Shown here: positions 1 to 5,721 of the stretch, piece after piece
Numbering within the stretch: the first letter of the stretch is position 1
Layout of the letters: every line of letters begins with the position of its first letter
From: Thermoplasmata archaeon
GTDB lineage: Archaea > Thermoplasmatota > Thermoplasmata > GCA-020350865
NCBI GenBank assembly: GCA_020351895.1
Contig: CP070672.1
Coordinates: 1,787,125-1,793,537, forward strand
Direction: 5' to 3'
Length of the DNA: 6,413 bases
The notes under the pieces: generated by a model
Told to the model about the DNA's origin: nothing
The model's database searches: none
What the model saw: the letters and a program-made list of their open reading frames with translations, nothing else
Made by a program: the position numbers and the translations under genes

Positions 1-399
1 ATAATCACCCATCATAAAGATAAGGTGACCGAGGTTATGAAGGGCAAGCGCTTTTCCTCTACAATCTTCATCCTTTACCATATTCAATGCTTCATTTCCC
101 AAATTCATTGCTTCCTCGAATTTTCCGCTTTTTTCAAAAAGTCCCCCGATATTCGCTGTGAACTCAGCCTTCTTCTTTGGGTCTTTTGTTAGTTCTATTG
201 CTTTTTTATTTGTATCTATGCTCATCTCATAGTTCCCTATTAAATCATAAATGGCTCCTAAATCTTCCAGAATATCCATTCTCTTTTGTGGATCCTGTTC
301 AAGCTCAAGTGCATAATTGTAGAATTTAACAGCCTCTTCATTTGAATAGTCCTTCTTCGCTTTATCCGCAGCTTTGATGAGATAGAGAAGGGCTTTATC
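1..399 (-). repeat. TPR-like helical repeats in the ATPase C-terminus
   Basis: From about residue 532 to the window edge the protein consists of repeated helix pairs with TPR spacing. Examples are KALLYLIKAADKAKK (532-546), then a unit with LEDLGAIYDLIGNYEMSID (574-592), then NIGGLFEKSGKFEEAMNLG (613-631), then ALALHNLGHLIFMMGDY (648-664). The small residues G/A and the aromatic Y/F at the expected turn positions support TPRs. These normally bind a protein or peptide partner and would be the likely sensing or docking part of the ATPase. The last visible unit is cut at the window edge, so more repeats probably follow. Confidence 0.8.
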
Positions 400-1992
400 T
401 TTGTTTTTACATCGATAGTAGTGAAAAGCCAAATCCCCTACAACTTCATCAAGATTGTCTTTGTTCAGAGCTTCCAAGGTATTTGCTATTTCTAAGTGAT
501 ACTCCCTCCCTAATTCTAACGGTATTTCACTGTATAAAACCTCCTTGATCTTGGCATGGTCGAACTTGAAATTCCCATTTTGGGGGTGGATTAATCTATG
601 GGTATGTTCCAGATATCTCAATCGCTCCAATAGTTGTAACTTATTTATATCTAGAGTTGTAGCAAGGACAGTGGAATCAAAAGCTTCGCCAATAACAGAA
701 GCATAATCCAAAATTTTTCTATCATCTATTTCCACCCGGTTCAATCTTCTTGAGATCACATTGAACACCTTTGAGGGAATTGTTCCCTCTTTTAGTTCTT
801 TGGCCAACTTCCACGTTCCATCGAGGTTCTTGATTATTTCCTCATCCACTAGGAATTTAACTAACTCTATCACGAATAATGGATTCCCATCGGTTTCTTT
901 GTAGATTTTGTTCTTGAATTCATAAGTGAAGTCGATATCTCTAAGCAGGGCAGATAAAAACTCATCAATGCTTTCTTCTGGTAATCTCTCAAGATCCATC
1001 TTCTTGTACAAATCCTCTCGGTCCATCAACTGCATGGTTCCCACTAGAGGATGTCCCTTTCCATTCATTGCTGCAACATCCTCGGGTCTATAAGTACCCA
1101 GAATGAGCAGCCCGGACTCTCTTGTGTTTCTGGCGATGTAGTGCATCATAGCCAATGAAGATTGATCAACCCATTGTAAGTCCTCGATGCATAAAAGAGT
1201 AGGTGATGTCTGAGTAGATCTGGCAAGTCCCATGGAAACATTCTCGAATAAGAGATTCCTTCTAGCTTTTGGATCTTCTTTTCCATAGTATATACCATCG
1301 TACTTTCCCGAGGTAATTAGTGGTTCGAGGAATTTCTCAATCCCCTTTACATTATCCTCGTCACCGTCCCAATCCTCAAGGACAGTTTTATAGCTCTTGT
1401 TGACTTTTAAGAAGATATCCCTCATATCATTGATTAAAAACTCATTCTCCTTCCCTGAGAGGATTACAACGAAGTTCATACTCTTCCCGCTCTCAATGAG
1501 AATCCTGTAATTCTTATAACCCAAACTATTCAAAGTTCCTTCCTTTTCGTCTCCCAATAGAGTCGATAAAGATTGGGAGGCGAACTCACTGAGTGTTGTA
1601 AGGACAGAGGAAAATAAATCGGGATCGAGTTTTGTTTCCTGACGCACCACATCCTTGATCAGAAGACCGCTGTGCGTTACCAGATAAATCGCTTCTACCC
1701 TTGGTGCCTCCTCTGCAAAAAGGGATTCAAGGTCTCCGGACCTTAGAGCTTCCATTAAGGGCATAAAAGGTGTCAAGGATTCGTACATGCAGTTTCCTGA
1801 TAGAATTTGGAAGCCTTTGGATTGGGCAATCTCTTTCAACTCGTTTACCAGTCGAGTTTTTCCGATTCCTGCTTCCCCAGAAATGAAAACTGTACTTCCC
1901 TCACCCTCCGCAGATTTATCTAAGTAGGTCTGAAGCTCTTTTAATTCATCATCTCGACCCACCAGCTTGGGCTGGAAATCCAAATTAGGCAT
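1..1992 (-). CDS. STAND/AAA_16-type ATPase with inserted sensory-like domain and C-terminal TPRs (3' end outside window)
   Basis: Reading the minus strand from ATG at 1992 gives 664 codons without a stop; the frame is still open at base 1, so the C-terminus is missing. Visible order: N-terminal LVGRDDEL (residues 10-17); Walker A GEAGIGKT (39-46); a module that looks like a longin/roadblock insertion (about 97-215); Walker B LLCIEDLQWVD (266-276); a sensor-like strand ending GTYRPED (299-305); TDGNPLFVIEL (367-377); a winged-helix-like segment (about 405-475); then TPR-like helical pairs from about 532. This order is typical of signal-transduction ATPases related to MalT and the AAA_16 family, which bind ATP and oligomerise on a stimulus. 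No signal peptide or membrane segment was seen, so it is probably cytoplasmic. The start was chosen because a G-rich leader and TATA box precede it and no in-frame upstream ATG was found. The stimulus and output are unknown; there is no recognisable effector domain in the visible part. Confidence 0.9.
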   Translation of the reverse strand, partial: MPNLDFQPKLVGRDDELKELQTYLDKSAEGEGSTVFISGEAGIGKTRLVNELKEIAQSKGFQILSGNCMYESLTPFMPLMEALRSGDLESLFAEEAPRVEAIYLVTHSGLLIKDVVRQETKLDPDLFSSVLTTLSEFASQSLSTLLGDEKEGTLNSLGYKNYRILIESGKSMNFVVILSGKENEFLINDMRDIFLKVNKSYKTVLEDWDGDEDNVKGIEKFLEPLITSGKYDGIYYGKEDPKARRNLLFENVSMGLARSTQTSPTLLCIEDLQWVDQSSLAMMHYIARNTRESGLLILGTYRPEDVAAMNGKGHPLVGTMQLMDREDLYKKMDLERLPEESIDEFLSALLRDIDFTYEFKNKIYKETDGNPLFVIELVKFLVDEEIIKNLDGTWKLAKELKEGTIPSKVFNVISRRLNRVEIDDRKILDYASVIGEAFDSTVLATTLDINKLQLLERLRYLEHTHRLIHPQNGNFKFDHAKIKEVLYSEIPLELGREYHLEIANTLEALNKDNLDEVVGDLAFHYYRCKNKDKALLYLIKAADKAKKDYSNEEAVKFYNYALELEQDPQKRMDILEDLGAIYDLIGNYEMSIDTNKKAIELTKDPKKKAEFTANIGGLFEKSGKFEEAMNLGNEALNMVKDEDCRGKALALHNLGHLIFMMGDY
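1348..1704 (-). other. Longin/roadblock-like domain apparently inserted between Walker A and Walker B of the ATPase
   Basis: Residues about 97-215 of the ATPase separate the two nucleotide-binding motifs. The segment reads as a compact alpha/beta unit: strand and turn AIYLVTHSGLLI (101-112), a helix at about 124-143, two or three strands in 153-180 (including YRILIE and FVVILSG), and a long helix at about 184-205 ending LEDWDGD. The pattern of a strand leading into SGLLI, then helix, beta-meander and helix, resembles the longin/roadblock-like sensory domains common in archaeal signalling proteins. The fold call comes from pattern reading only. Walker A K45 to Walker B D271 is about 226 residues, roughly twice what I expect for this ATPase class. 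Confidence 0.5.
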
Positions 1993-2060
1993 CTTCCCCC
2001 CACACTCACCATATTTACCCGTAGAGTAATTATATAAAGTACATTGCATTTAAAATATTT
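1993..2060 (-). promoter_or_regulatory. Promoter and leader of the minus-strand ATPase gene
   Basis: On the minus strand an archaeal TATA-like box TTTATATA lies at 2038-2031. It is followed directly by ATTACTC (2030-2024) and, after a short leader, by ATG at 1992. A TATA box there predicts transcription starting near 2008-2012, giving a leader of about 16-20 nt. That leader contains GGTGA at 2010-2006 and a run of G at 2001-1996, the latter close enough to act as a ribosome-binding site. A second AT-rich box, TTAAATATTT at 2061-2052 on the minus strand, could serve instead and would start transcription about 20 nt further upstream. Confidence 0.5.
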
Positions 2061-2072
2061 AAGTGTATATGA

Positions 2073-2100
2073 TAAATTTCGGTAATATAAGAGAAATTTA
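2073..2100. repeat. Perfect 8-bp inverted repeat in the divergent intergenic region
   Basis: TAAATTTC at 2073-2080 is matched by GAAATTTA at 2093-2100, with a 12-bp spacer. The centre-to-centre distance of the two arms is 20 bp, about two helical turns, which suits a dimeric DNA-binding protein. It lies 35-60 bp upstream of the minus-strand TATA box, where an activator or repressor could act. AT-rich sequence produces such repeats by chance fairly often, so function is uncertain. Confidence 0.4.
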
Positions 2101-2153
2101 GCAAAGCGGTACTAGAATTTCTGTCTAATGTCTTGATTCGCCCAAATCGTCTC

Positions 2154-2178
2154 AAAATCTATTCTCTTGGAAGATTTT
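2154..2178. repeat. 7-bp inverted repeat upstream of the AAA_14/DUF4143 gene
   Basis: AAAATCT at 2154-2160 is repeated in inverse as AGATTTT at 2172-2178 with an 11-bp spacer. It lies about 40-60 bp upstream of the plus-strand TATA box at 2217. It may be a regulator site or a chance product of AT-rich DNA; nothing else distinguishes these. Confidence 0.25.
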
Positions 2179-2216
2179 ACAGTGATATCGATGTTTAATC
2201 AAATATAATAGATAGA

Positions 2217-2250
2217 TTTATAAACTATTACTCCATTATATTAGAGTAAT
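2217..2250 (+). promoter_or_regulatory. Leaderless archaeal promoter with overlapping inverted repeat
   Basis: TTTATAAA at 2217-2224 is a good archaeal TATA box; its first base is 32 nt before the ATG at 2249, so transcription should begin at or within a few bases of the start codon. No Shine-Dalgarno sequence is present, as expected for a leaderless mRNA. A perfect inverted repeat, ATTACTC (2227-2233) and GAGTAAT (2244-2250) with a 10-bp spacer, fills the space from just below the TATA box to the start codon. A protein bound there would block polymerase recruitment, so it is a plausible operator. Confidence 0.55.
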
Positions 2251-3607
2251 GATAGGTAAAAAAGTAAAGCATATCTTAGAAGAAAACAATCTATGGTGGC
2301 AGTCAAAGGGGATTTCACCTGACGTGCCAAAGTTTGAAAGAGATGCCGTTAATACTTTAAAAAAAGCTTCATTACACAAAGCCATTGTCCTAATAGGCAC
2401 CAGGCAATCAGGCAAGACCACGGTTATGCTGCAGACTATTAAACATCTAATAAAGTGTATTGATCCTACTTGTATTGTCTATGCTCCCATGGATAGGCTT
2501 AAGGGAGCGAGTATAAATGATGTTGTTTTGGCACATCAGGAATTAACCGGCAAATCTATAAAATCATACTATTTCTTTGATGAGGTCCATAACGATAAAG
2601 ATTGGTCTGTAAATCTCAAGGCCAAAATCGACGCAAAAACAGGGAATTACTACTATGCCACCGGTTCATCTGCCACACTCTTATTAAAAGATGTTGCTGA
2701 ATCAGGATTGGGTCGTTTTATATTTGAACATATCATGCCCCTTTCATTTCGGGAATTTGCGGCAATAAGTGGGATTCAACCTAAAATAAAATTCGAATTT
2801 GCAACCATTGAAAATGTGGTAAAAAAAGAACTACCTTTAATATCGGAACAACATCGTTTGGAATCCCACTTCCACAGATTTCTACTTTATGGCGGTTTTC
2901 CAGCCCAATTTTCTTACGATTATGAACTTGCGGAATGGCAGAACCATCTGAGGCAGAACTATGTGAGCCTTAGCATCTACAAGGATATCCTCTCAAATTA
3001 TGAGGTAAGGGATCCCTCTGTACTCGAGGATATGCTGTATCTGGTTGCTGAAAAAACCTCGCTCCCTTTGAGTTATGAATCGATAGCAAAATCCTTCAAC
3101 CTGACCATAGAGACCGTACGCACGTATCTGAATTATCTGGAGTCCGCTGGACTCATTATAAGCTGCGAATACTATACAAAGAACTTGCTAAAACGCCAAC
3201 GCAGAAACAAGAAATTCTATATAATCGACCCGGGTTTCAATGCGGCTTTAAACTACGCGAAAACGCTGACAGATGATATCACATCAAAAAACGTCGAGCT
3301 TTCCGTGGCAATCCACCTGGTGAGTCATATCAGAAAGAATACGGGCCTTTTGCAGATTCACGTCCCGTACTGGAGAAAAAAATATGAAGTTGATTTCATC
3401 GCGGATATCAATAAACAACCTATTCCAATAGAAGTAAAATACAGCGATGATATCGATAATAAGGATCTCAGAGGAATGGTTGCATTTATGGATGAAAAAA
3501 GATTGAAAAAAGGCATAGTGGTCACAAAAAATATCGCAGAGATCAGACGCATTGACAAAAAAAGAATAATTCTCATTCCTGTAGTTATCATGCTTTCAGG
3601 TCTTTGA
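2249..3607 (+). CDS. AAA_14/DUF4143-type ATPase with PD-(D/E)XK-like C-terminus
   Basis: This 452-residue protein has the full layout of the large archaeal/bacterial ATPase family with AAA_14 and DUF4143 domains. Visible parts: Walker A GTRQSGKTT (50-58); Walker B YYFFDEVH (107-114); sensor-like ATGSSA (137-142); LSFREFA (165-171), typical just after the core; YGGFPA (214-219); a winged-helix segment at about 270-310 (LSYESIAKSFNLTIETVRTYL); and a C-terminal alpha/beta region with YEVDFIA (379-385) and IPIEVKY (393-399). The E/D...ExK spacing of the last two motifs resembles a PD-(D/E)XK nuclease-like core, as in other DUF4143 proteins; nuclease activity is not established for most members. 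The molecular role of the family is poorly defined; members are common in accessory regions. No membrane segment was seen, so it is probably cytosolic. It starts leaderless at 2249 and ends with tandem stops (TGA TAA). It has its own promoter and is separated from the next gene by 156 bp. Confidence 0.9.
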   Translation: MIGKKVKHILEENNLWWQSKGISPDVPKFERDAVNTLKKASLHKAIVLIGTRQSGKTTVMLQTIKHLIKCIDPTCIVYAPMDRLKGASINDVVLAHQELTGKSIKSYYFFDEVHNDKDWSVNLKAKIDAKTGNYYYATGSSATLLLKDVAESGLGRFIFEHIMPLSFREFAAISGIQPKIKFEFATIENVVKKELPLISEQHRLESHFHRFLLYGGFPAQFSYDYELAEWQNHLRQNYVSLSIYKDILSNYEVRDPSVLEDMLYLVAEKTSLPLSYESIAKSFNLTIETVRTYLNYLESAGLIISCEYYTKNLLKRQRRNKKFYIIDPGFNAALNYAKTLTDDITSKNVELSVAIHLVSHIRKNTGLLQIHVPYWRKKYEVDFIADINKQPIPIEVKYSDDIDNKDLRGMVAFMDEKRLKKGIVVTKNIAEIRRIDKKRIILIPVVIMLSGL

Positions 3608-3731
3608 TAAACAGGCACATTAAAAAGATTTGATTTATGAAAATTACTGAGATAAATTGATCACCTGGAAGTATTTTAGGTAATAATTCATAATTATCGA
3701 AAATATTATTTTATATTAAATATACAATAAG
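3608..3731. other. AT-rich intergenic spacer, no gene seen
   Basis: This stretch follows the tandem stop codons of the ATPase gene and precedes the next promoter. It holds short T-runs but no convincing hairpin terminator. A small palindrome, ATAATT-cat-AATTAT, lies at 3683-3697; in sequence this AT-rich it is weak evidence for a site. No open frame with a start and ribosome-binding site was seen. Confidence 0.5.
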
Positions 3732-3763
3732 TTTAAATATTTTTAGTAACATTACTATAAAAT
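3732..3763 (+). promoter_or_regulatory. Leaderless promoter of the winged-helix/nucleotidyltransferase pair, with palindromic site
   Basis: TTTAAATA at 3732-3739 is an archaeal TATA-like box with its first base exactly 32 nt before ATG at 3764, the same spacing as in the ATPase gene upstream. No Shine-Dalgarno sequence precedes the ATG, so a leaderless transcript is expected. Between TATA and start lies AGTAA-CA-TTACT (3745-3756), a 12-bp inverted repeat with a 2-bp centre. Its position suits an operator bound by the DNA-binding protein encoded directly downstream, as AbiEi-type antitoxins are known to autorepress. Confidence 0.55.
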
Positions 3764-4777
3764 ATGAATTCAAAGTCTGGAGTGTTAGCTGCCTTGTCTA
3801 TTCGGCCACATAAAATCAACGAATTAATCGATAAATTGCCTTATTCGAAGCACACTATTTACAAAGCCTTGCAATTCCTGTTTGAAGAAGGATTGATTAA
3901 CAAAAGGCAGGAGAAAGGGAAGATTGTGGTGGAGATTTCAAAGGACTATACCACACAAAAAATGCGGGAAATTTACATCAAAGCCCTTAGTTTTGGAATT
4001 GATCCTGAGGTGCTATTAAGAGAAAGTACATTGACAATCTGGAAACAGCTTTTAAAACCAAAAACTTTGAAAGATCTTCAAAAAAGTACAGGTTTTTCTT
4101 ATCCCTGGGTTAGGAATATTGTAAAATTTCTTGTGGATTCTAAACTCGCGGTTTATGAGAAACGAAAACCAATGATCGCTGTCCTCAAAAAGGAACATGA
4201 ACTCAATTTATTATTGGAACAATATACTAGGAAAAAAAGACCCTCAAAGAGACTACTATATGAAGGAACAATACCATTCGAAAAGTTAACTAAAACACCT
4301 TCTGAAATTGAAAAAATTCTCTATCAAAAAATTGACAGCAGTCTTGCTATTAAGGATACAGGATTTATGATCAAAAGTGAAGATAAATTGAGTGTAGTGG
4401 AAAGTGTGGAATCCGAGTTAACAATAGAGGAGCTGTTTCTGCGTGAAATTAAAACTACAGAAGGTGTTGAGGATTTCTGTATCAGATTGATTGCGCAAGG
4501 AAAATTGGATTATGATAAACTATTAAATCTCGCTAAAGAGAAGGAGATGGTGAACTCAGTTGGGTGTTACTTGGACGTACTAAATGATATCAAAAAGAGG
4601 GTCAACTCAAAAATAATCAAAGAATTTCAGAAAAATGTGACCAAACGAAAAGCAACTTTCTTAAAAGAGGAAAGAAAATACGGCAAGGGTGGATGGGAGG
4701 ATAAATATGAGGAAAAATGGAATGTTGATCTTTTTCTTGATATCGGAGCGATAAGGCATGGGGTGAGGTCAATATGA
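3764..4777 (+). CDS. Winged-helix DNA-binding protein, AbiEi-like putative antitoxin
   Basis: The 337-residue product starts with a winged-helix domain: recognition-helix region LPYSKHTIYKALQFLFEEGL (25-44), with a wing at about 45-58 (NKRQEKGKIVVEIS). A second winged-helix-like unit follows at about 86-142, with LKDLQKSTGFSYPWVRNIV (102-120) as its helix-turn-helix. A basic linker (KKRPSKR, 157-163) leads to a charged C-terminal part. There, LDYDKLLNLAKEKEMVNSVG (248-267), continuing into a YLDVL helix, resembles the C-terminal helices of AbiEi-type proteins. Its gene overlaps the next by 4 bp (ATGA), and that neighbour has a nucleotidyltransferase fold, which is the arrangement of type IV AbiE modules. 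By analogy it would repress its own operon and counteract the partner. It is longer than a typical AbiEi and has two predicted DNA-binding units; a plain transcription regulator remains possible. The start is supported by the TATA spacing. Confidence 0.75.
   Translation: MNSKSGVLAALSIRPHKINELIDKLPYSKHTIYKALQFLFEEGLINKRQEKGKIVVEISKDYTTQKMREIYIKALSFGIDPEVLLRESTLTIWKQLLKPKTLKDLQKSTGFSYPWVRNIVKFLVDSKLAVYEKRKPMIAVLKKEHELNLLLEQYTRKKRPSKRLLYEGTIPFEKLTKTPSEIEKILYQKIDSSLAIKDTGFMIKSEDKLSVVESVESELTIEELFLREIKTTEGVEDFCIRLIAQGKLDYDKLLNLAKEKEMVNSVGCYLDVLNDIKKRVNSKIIKEFQKNVTKRKATFLKEERKYGKGGWEDKYEEKWNVDLFLDIGAIRHGVRSI
4762..4768 (+). promoter_or_regulatory. Shine-Dalgarno site of the nucleotidyltransferase gene
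   Basis: GGTGAGG lies inside the end of the upstream coding region, with GGTGA ending 7 nt before ATG at 4774, and matches the archaeal anti-Shine-Dalgarno sequence well. It fixes the start at 4774 and implies internal translation initiation on a shared mRNA, in contrast to the leaderless first gene. Confidence 0.75.
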
Positions 4778-5508
4778 ATCTTGAGGAGTTACCAGAGAAA
4801 GTGAAAAGAGACATAGAGGATCAATCCTTGTCAATACTTGAAATCATCAAAGATGATATTATCGTGATAGGTGGATGGGCGGTTAGAGCACTAGCTGGTG
4901 AAAAGCATGCTCGATATACATTGGATATCGATGGCGTAGTAGCCGAGAAAAAATTACCTAGAATAAAAATGAAACTTGAAAAATTAGGTTTAGAATATCG
5001 AGATTCGGATTGGGGTCTTCAATTCTATCAAAAATATAGGCCTGAGATTAAAATAACTGATAAGGATGTACGCAAAAAAGTTAATCAACTCGAGTTAAGA
5101 ATCGAATTAACTGGACCCAGAATAAAGGAATTCCAAACCTATCATTATTTTGAATTTAGCTTAAGGGATTATGTGACAAGAAAAATTCCCTTCCATAATA
5201 AAGATTCTGAGGTCGAGGTAAAAGTTCCACCTGTGGTTAGTAATACTGCTGTCAAATTGGGATTACCAGTTGACTACAAGAACAATTTTGACTCTGCTAT
5301 TCTACTTGCCATTTGTGATGTTGATAAAGTAATTATAGCAATAAAAAGCAATGATGATTGGAATGAGATGGTGTTAAGAAGGCTTCCGAAACAAAAGGGA
5401 AGAGTAAAAGACCCTGGGAGATTAGAAAATTTGCTTTTGATAAATGCGAAAATAGATATTAGAGAATATATTCGAAAACTTGAGTATATCGAATATAACC
5501 TGAAGTAA
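4774..5508 (+). CDS. Nucleotidyltransferase-fold protein, AbiEii-like putative toxin
   Basis: The 244-residue product shows the polymerase-beta-type nucleotidyltransferase signature: GGWA at 33-36, then RYTLDID (47-53), with D51 and D53 as the likely metal ligands. The third acidic residue may be E111 in LRIEL (108-112), though this is uncertain. Downstream, a KLG motif with K161 and NNFDSAILL (170-178) resemble the conserved lysine and aspartate region of AbiEii/DUF1814-type enzymes. Known family members modify tRNA or other targets with nucleotides and arrest growth or abort phage infection; that this protein does so is inference from fold and operon context. The start overlaps the stop of the winged-helix gene (ATGA) and has a strong GGTGAGG site. 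No signal peptide or membrane segment was seen. The alternative is a metabolic or resistance nucleotidyltransferase, such as an aminoglycoside-type enzyme, but the coupled regulator favours a toxin-antitoxin role. Confidence 0.8.
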   Translation: MNLEELPEKVKRDIEDQSLSILEIIKDDIIVIGGWAVRALAGEKHARYTLDIDGVVAEKKLPRIKMKLEKLGLEYRDSDWGLQFYQKYRPEIKITDKDVRKKVNQLELRIELTGPRIKEFQTYHYFEFSLRDYVTRKIPFHNKDSEVEVKVPPVVSNTAVKLGLPVDYKNNFDSAILLAICDVDKVIIAIKSNDDWNEMVLRRLPKQKGRVKDPGRLENLLLINAKIDIREYIRKLEYIEYNLK

Positions 5509-5664
5509 AGGTTTCTTCACACCCAGCCCAATAGTTTCTTTGGACCCTCAGGTTTTCTAATTCCCGAGACCTCCTTTGAAATCTCCAGTGTGCCCTTTTA
5601 GATCGCGATTATAAAAAGGATTCGACCTGGATTTTTGTGGGGAAAGGGGGATAGACTGGGCTAG
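5509..5664. other. Non-coding region between convergent genes; T-rich tracts and a lone TATA-like box
   Basis: No credible gene was found. Just past the nucleotidyltransferase stop are several T-tracts (TTTCTT near 5512, TTTCTTT near 5535, TTTTCT near 5553, CCTTTT near 5594), enough to allow T-run termination as archaeal RNA polymerase uses, without a clear hairpin. TTATAAAAA at 5609-5617 resembles a plus-strand TATA box but has no convincing gene behind it; initiation would fall near 5637. A short transcript or chance similarity cannot be told apart by eye. Confidence 0.4.
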
Positions 5665-5712
5665 TGAGTAAAAAATAAGAATAGGACATGCACAGAGGTA
5701 TGCTCTATGCAT
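5665..5712 (-). terminator. Hairpin plus T-tract terminator of the propeller gene
   Basis: Beginning 10 bp past the stop codon of the minus-strand propeller gene, ATGCATAGAG (5712-5703) can pair with CTCTGTGCAT (5697-5688) across a 5-nt loop. In minus-strand RNA all ten positions pair, including one G-U wobble. About ten bases further on is a T-rich run on the minus strand (TTATTTTTTACT, roughly 5677-5666). On the plus strand the same stem has an A-C mismatch and no T-run follows, so the direction is clear. Confidence 0.55.
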
Positions 5713-5721
5713 GCTTTCTGT

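Noticed and set aside
2236..2421. Minus-strand open frame of 61 codons
   Set aside because: It is antisense to the ATPase start and Walker A region, and its reading has no recognisable features.
3358..3618. Minus-strand open frame of 86 codons
   Set aside because: It is antisense to the conserved C-terminal part of the DUF4143 ATPase and has no promoter or ribosome-binding site.
3683..3697. ATAATT-cat-AATTAT palindrome as an operator
   Set aside because: The surrounding DNA is nearly all A/T, so a 6-bp palindrome is expected by chance, and it lies far upstream of the TATA box.
4617..4814. Minus-strand open frame of 65 codons
   Set aside because: It crosses the coupled junction of the winged-helix and nucleotidyltransferase genes on the opposite strand and lacks signals of its own.
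5522..5663. AGCCCA and TGGGCT as arms of a long inverted repeat or attachment site
   Set aside because: Only six bases match and the flanks do not extend the pairing.
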